A stretch of DNA of 5,980 nucleotides, taken from NCBI GenBank assembly GCA_002331255.1, contig DCZD01000026.1, positions 8,375-14,354 on the forward strand. The letters are read 5' to 3'. Positions within the stretch are counted from its first letter, which is position 1; every line of letters starts with the position of its first letter. The notes beneath the pieces were generated by a model. It was not told the origin of the DNA. It saw only the letters and a program-made list of their open reading frames with translations, and did no database searches. Of this stretch, positions 3,786 to 5,980 are shown piece by piece. The DNA comes from Acidimicrobiaceae bacterium UBA2093. GTDB lineage: Bacteria; Actinomycetota; Acidimicrobiia; Acidimicrobiales; Ilumatobacteraceae. The translations under genes were made by a program, and so were the position numbers.

Positions 3786-5980
3786 ATGAATCCAGACATG
3801 CCCGCCCCCAGCGGTCTCTACGACCCGCGCTTTGAGCACGACGCTTGTGGCGTCTCATTCGTCGCCAACTTGAAGGGTGTACGTAGTCGCGAGATCGTCA
3901 CGCTTGGCATCACTGCTCTCTGCAATATGGAGCATCGAGGCGCCACTGGCGCAGAAGCGGAAACAGGCGACGGCGCAGGAATCTTGATTCAGATTCCCGA
4001 TGCCTTCCTACGCGGTGTTCTGGACTTTGAGTTGCCTCCAGTTGGTGCATACGCAGCAGGGTTGTGTTTCCTTCCCGCTGGTCATTCGCGTGCCGCCGAC
4101 GCAACGACGACAGTCGAGCGCATCACAGTGGAAGAGGGCTTGCGCCCGCTCGGCTGGCGTGATGTTCCAGTGAACCCAGACTGTCTTGGCGCATCGGCAC
4201 GTGCGGTGATGCCCACAATTCGTCAGTACGTGCTCGACGACCCGCATGGAGCGACTGGAATTGATCTCGATCGCAAGATTTTCATTGTCCGTAAGCGCAT
4301 CGAGCATGAACTTGTCGGTGACATGCGCACCTATTTCCCGAGCCTGTCGGCCCGGACGCTCGTATATAAGGGCATGCTCACAACACCAGAGCTCGGCGAT
4401 TTCTTTCCAGACCTCTGGGATGAACGTATGGAGTCAGCATTGGCGCTGGTCCACAGCCGTTTCAGTACGAACACGTTCCCTTCTTGGCCACTTGCACATC
4501 CGTATCGCTACGTCGCACACAACGGTGAGATCAACACGGTGCAAGGCAACCGCAACTGGATGCGCACGCGAGAAGCGCTTCTCGAGAGCGGTGTCATTCC
4601 TGGGCTCGATCGTGCTTTTCCAATCATCACCGACGGCATGAGCGACAGCGCAAGCTTTGACGAAGTACTCGAGTTGCTGCATCTTGGGGGTCGCACTCTT
4701 CCGCACGCCCTGCTCATGATGATCCCCGAAGCATGGGAGAACAACGAGCACATGGATCCCCGCAAGCGTGCGTTTTACCAGTACCACGCATCGCTTATGG
4801 AACCTTGGGATGGCCCAGCAAACGTCGCATTCACAGATGGCTCCGTCATCGGCGCGGTGCTCGACCGAAATGGTCTACGACCGGGTCGTTACTGGATCAC
4901 GAAGGACGACCTCGTCGTCTTGGCATCAGAGGCCGGTGTCCTCGAGATTGAGGCGGCGCGCGTTATTCGCAAGGGTCGTTTGCAGCCTGGTCGCATGTTC
5001 CTCATTGACACCGAACTTGGTCGCGTCGTCGATGATGAAGAGATCAAGCTCGAGTTGGCTGCACAGCACCCGTATGCAGAGTGGCTTGCCGATGGACTCA
5101 CGAATCTCGATGATCTTCCAGCTCGTGAACATGTTGTGCACAGCCACGACAGCGTGATGCGTCGTCAGCAAATGTTCGGTTACACCCATGAAGAGTTGAA
5201 GGTCATCCTCGCTCCGACTGCGCGAACTGGTACCGAGCCGATTGGCTCGATGGGTACTGACACGCCAATCGCCGTCCTATCCGAAAAATCGCGTTTGTTG
5301 TTCGACTACTTCCAACAATTGTTCGCACAGGTCACTAACCCGCCACTCGATGCCATTCGCGAAGAAGTGGTGACCTCGGTCGGAACCAGTGTCGGACCAG
5401 AAGCAAACCTTCTGTCACCCGGTCCTGATAGCTGCCGCCAGTTGACGTTGCCATTCCCGATTCTCGACAACGACGACCTGGCCAAGATCATCCACATCAA
5501 CGATGACGGCAACATGCCACATCTCGAGTGCACTGTCATCAGTGGGTTGTATCGCGTGGCCGATGGTGGCGAAGGCCTACGCGTCGCACTTGATCGCGTT
5601 CGCGAAGAAGCTTCGGCTGCAATTTCGTCGGGTGCTCGCATCCTCGTGTTGTCTGATCGCAACAGTGACGAGGTGTACGCCCCGGTTCCATCGCTCCTGT
5701 TGACCGGAGCAGTACACCACCATCTCATCCGCGAGAAGACGCGCACGCAGGTCGGGTTGGTCGTCGAATGTGGAGACGCTCGTGAAGTGCACCACATGGC
5801 GTTGCTCGTAGGTTTCGGCGCCGGTGCCATCAATCCATACCTTGCTTTCGAATCAATCGAGGACATGATCGCCGCAGACGGCGGCAAAGGATTGCACTCG
5901 CTTGGTGGAATGGACCCGCACAAAGCGGTCAAGAACTACATCAAGGCGAGTGGAAAAGGTGTGCTGAAGGTGATGTCGAA
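3786..5980 (+). CDS. gltB: Glutamate synthase large (alpha) subunit, N-terminal half (cut by window edge)
   Basis: The first 731 residues of the roughly 1500-residue GOGAT large subunit, which transfers the amide nitrogen of glutamine to 2-oxoglutarate to make two glutamates in the cytoplasm, using electrons supplied through the small subunit GltD. A short propeptide precedes Cys21 in HDACGVSFVANLKG; cleavage would expose this cysteine as the N-terminal nucleophile of the class II glutaminase domain (about 21-420). Supporting motifs are MEHRGATGAEAETGDGAGI, HSRFSTNTFPSWPLAHP (223-239), NGEINTVQGNRNWM (246-259), SDSASFDEVLELL and the DRNGLRPGRYW segment. From about residue 470 the central domain begins, with QLFAQVTNPPLDAIREE (510-526) and GPEANLLSP. 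The FMN/2-oxoglutarate domain, the Fe-S cysteines and the C-terminal beta-helix lie beyond the right edge. The frame is unbroken to the last base. The ATG at 3786 is preceded by GAAGAGA; ATG 3798 is an alternative. gltD would be expected downstream. Confidence 0.97.
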   Translation, partial: MNPDMPAPSGLYDPRFEHDACGVSFVANLKGVRSREIVTLGITALCNMEHRGATGAEAETGDGAGILIQIPDAFLRGVLDFELPPVGAYAAGLCFLPAGHSRAADATTTVERITVEEGLRPLGWRDVPVNPDCLGASARAVMPTIRQYVLDDPHGATGIDLDRKIFIVRKRIEHELVGDMRTYFPSLSARTLVYKGMLTTPELGDFFPDLWDERMESALALVHSRFSTNTFPSWPLAHPYRYVAHNGEINTVQGNRNWMRTREALLESGVIPGLDRAFPIITDGMSDSASFDEVLELLHLGGRTLPHALLMMIPEAWENNEHMDPRKRAFYQYHASLMEPWDGPANVAFTDGSVIGAVLDRNGLRPGRYWITKDDLVVLASEAGVLEIEAARVIRKGRLQPGRMFLIDTELGRVVDDEEIKLELAAQHPYAEWLADGLTNLDDLPAREHVVHSHDSVMRRQQMFGYTHEELKVILAPTARTGTEPIGSMGTDTPIAVLSEKSRLLFDYFQQLFAQVTNPPLDAIREEVVTSVGTSVGPEANLLSPGPDSCRQLTLPFPILDNDDLAKIIHINDDGNMPHLECTVISGLYRVADGGEGLRVALDRVREEASAAISSGARILVLSDRNSDEVYAPVPSLLLTGAVHHHLIREKTRTQVGLVVECGDAREVHHMALLVGFGAGAINPYLAFESIEDMIAADGGKGLHSLGGMDPHKAVKNYIKASGKGVLKVMS

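Noticed and set aside
5306..5932. 208-residue minus-strand open frame inside gltB
   Set aside because: It is fully antisense to a conserved part of glutamate synthase, with no motif or ribosome binding site; a shadow frame.

Overview
The window looks like a piece of chromosome from a moderately G+C-rich, free-living heterotrophic bacterium, most likely an actinobacterium (possibly Acidimicrobiia). This guess rests on the GC-biased third codon positions, the frequent GTG/ATG starts with few strong Shine-Dalgarno sites, a probably leaderless GntR gene, a mitochondrial-type aconitase, and crotonase paralogues of the kind common in actinobacterial acyl-CoA metabolism. Taxonomy cannot be settled from the sequence alone. 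It is ordinary, densely packed core and accessory metabolism. I see no mobile element, CRISPR array, tRNA or rRNA, and no gene-free stretch longer than about 140 bases.

Layout: (1) 1-487, minus strand, the first 162 codons of a mitochondrial-type aconitase, cut by the left edge. (2) 488-588, a short divergent control region with a near-consensus promoter and several overlapping palindromes. (3) 589-1320, plus strand, a HutC-type GntR/UTRA transcription regulator. (4) 1347-2054 and 2063-2719, minus strand, a two-gene unit in which a nitroreductase-family flavoprotein is followed after 8 bases by a short crotonase (enoyl-CoA hydratase-like). It converges on the regulator gene. (5) 2720-2808, a second divergent control region. 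(6) 2809-3648, plus strand, a second, different crotonase with dienoyl-CoA-isomerase-like features. (7) 3649-3785, a promoter and structured leader. (8) 3786 to the right edge, plus strand, the first 731 codons of the large (alpha) subunit of glutamate synthase.

How they may work together: aconitase (2-oxoglutarate supply through isocitrate) and glutamate synthase (2-oxoglutarate plus glutamine to glutamate) flank the window and both bear on the carbon/nitrogen junction, but nothing in the sequence shows they are co-regulated. The two crotonases and the nitroreductase form a divergent cluster that probably acts on CoA thioesters or related unsaturated compounds; the substrate is unknown. The GntR protein most likely represses its own promoter, since a HutC-like operator overlaps the -10 box, and it may also affect the divergent aconitase gene.

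The most unusual material is regulatory: the palindrome cluster between aconitase and gntR, a hairpin that can hide the ribosome binding site of the second crotonase, and two mutually exclusive hairpins in the glutamate synthase leader. The crotonases also show substitutions at the first catalytic glutamate position.
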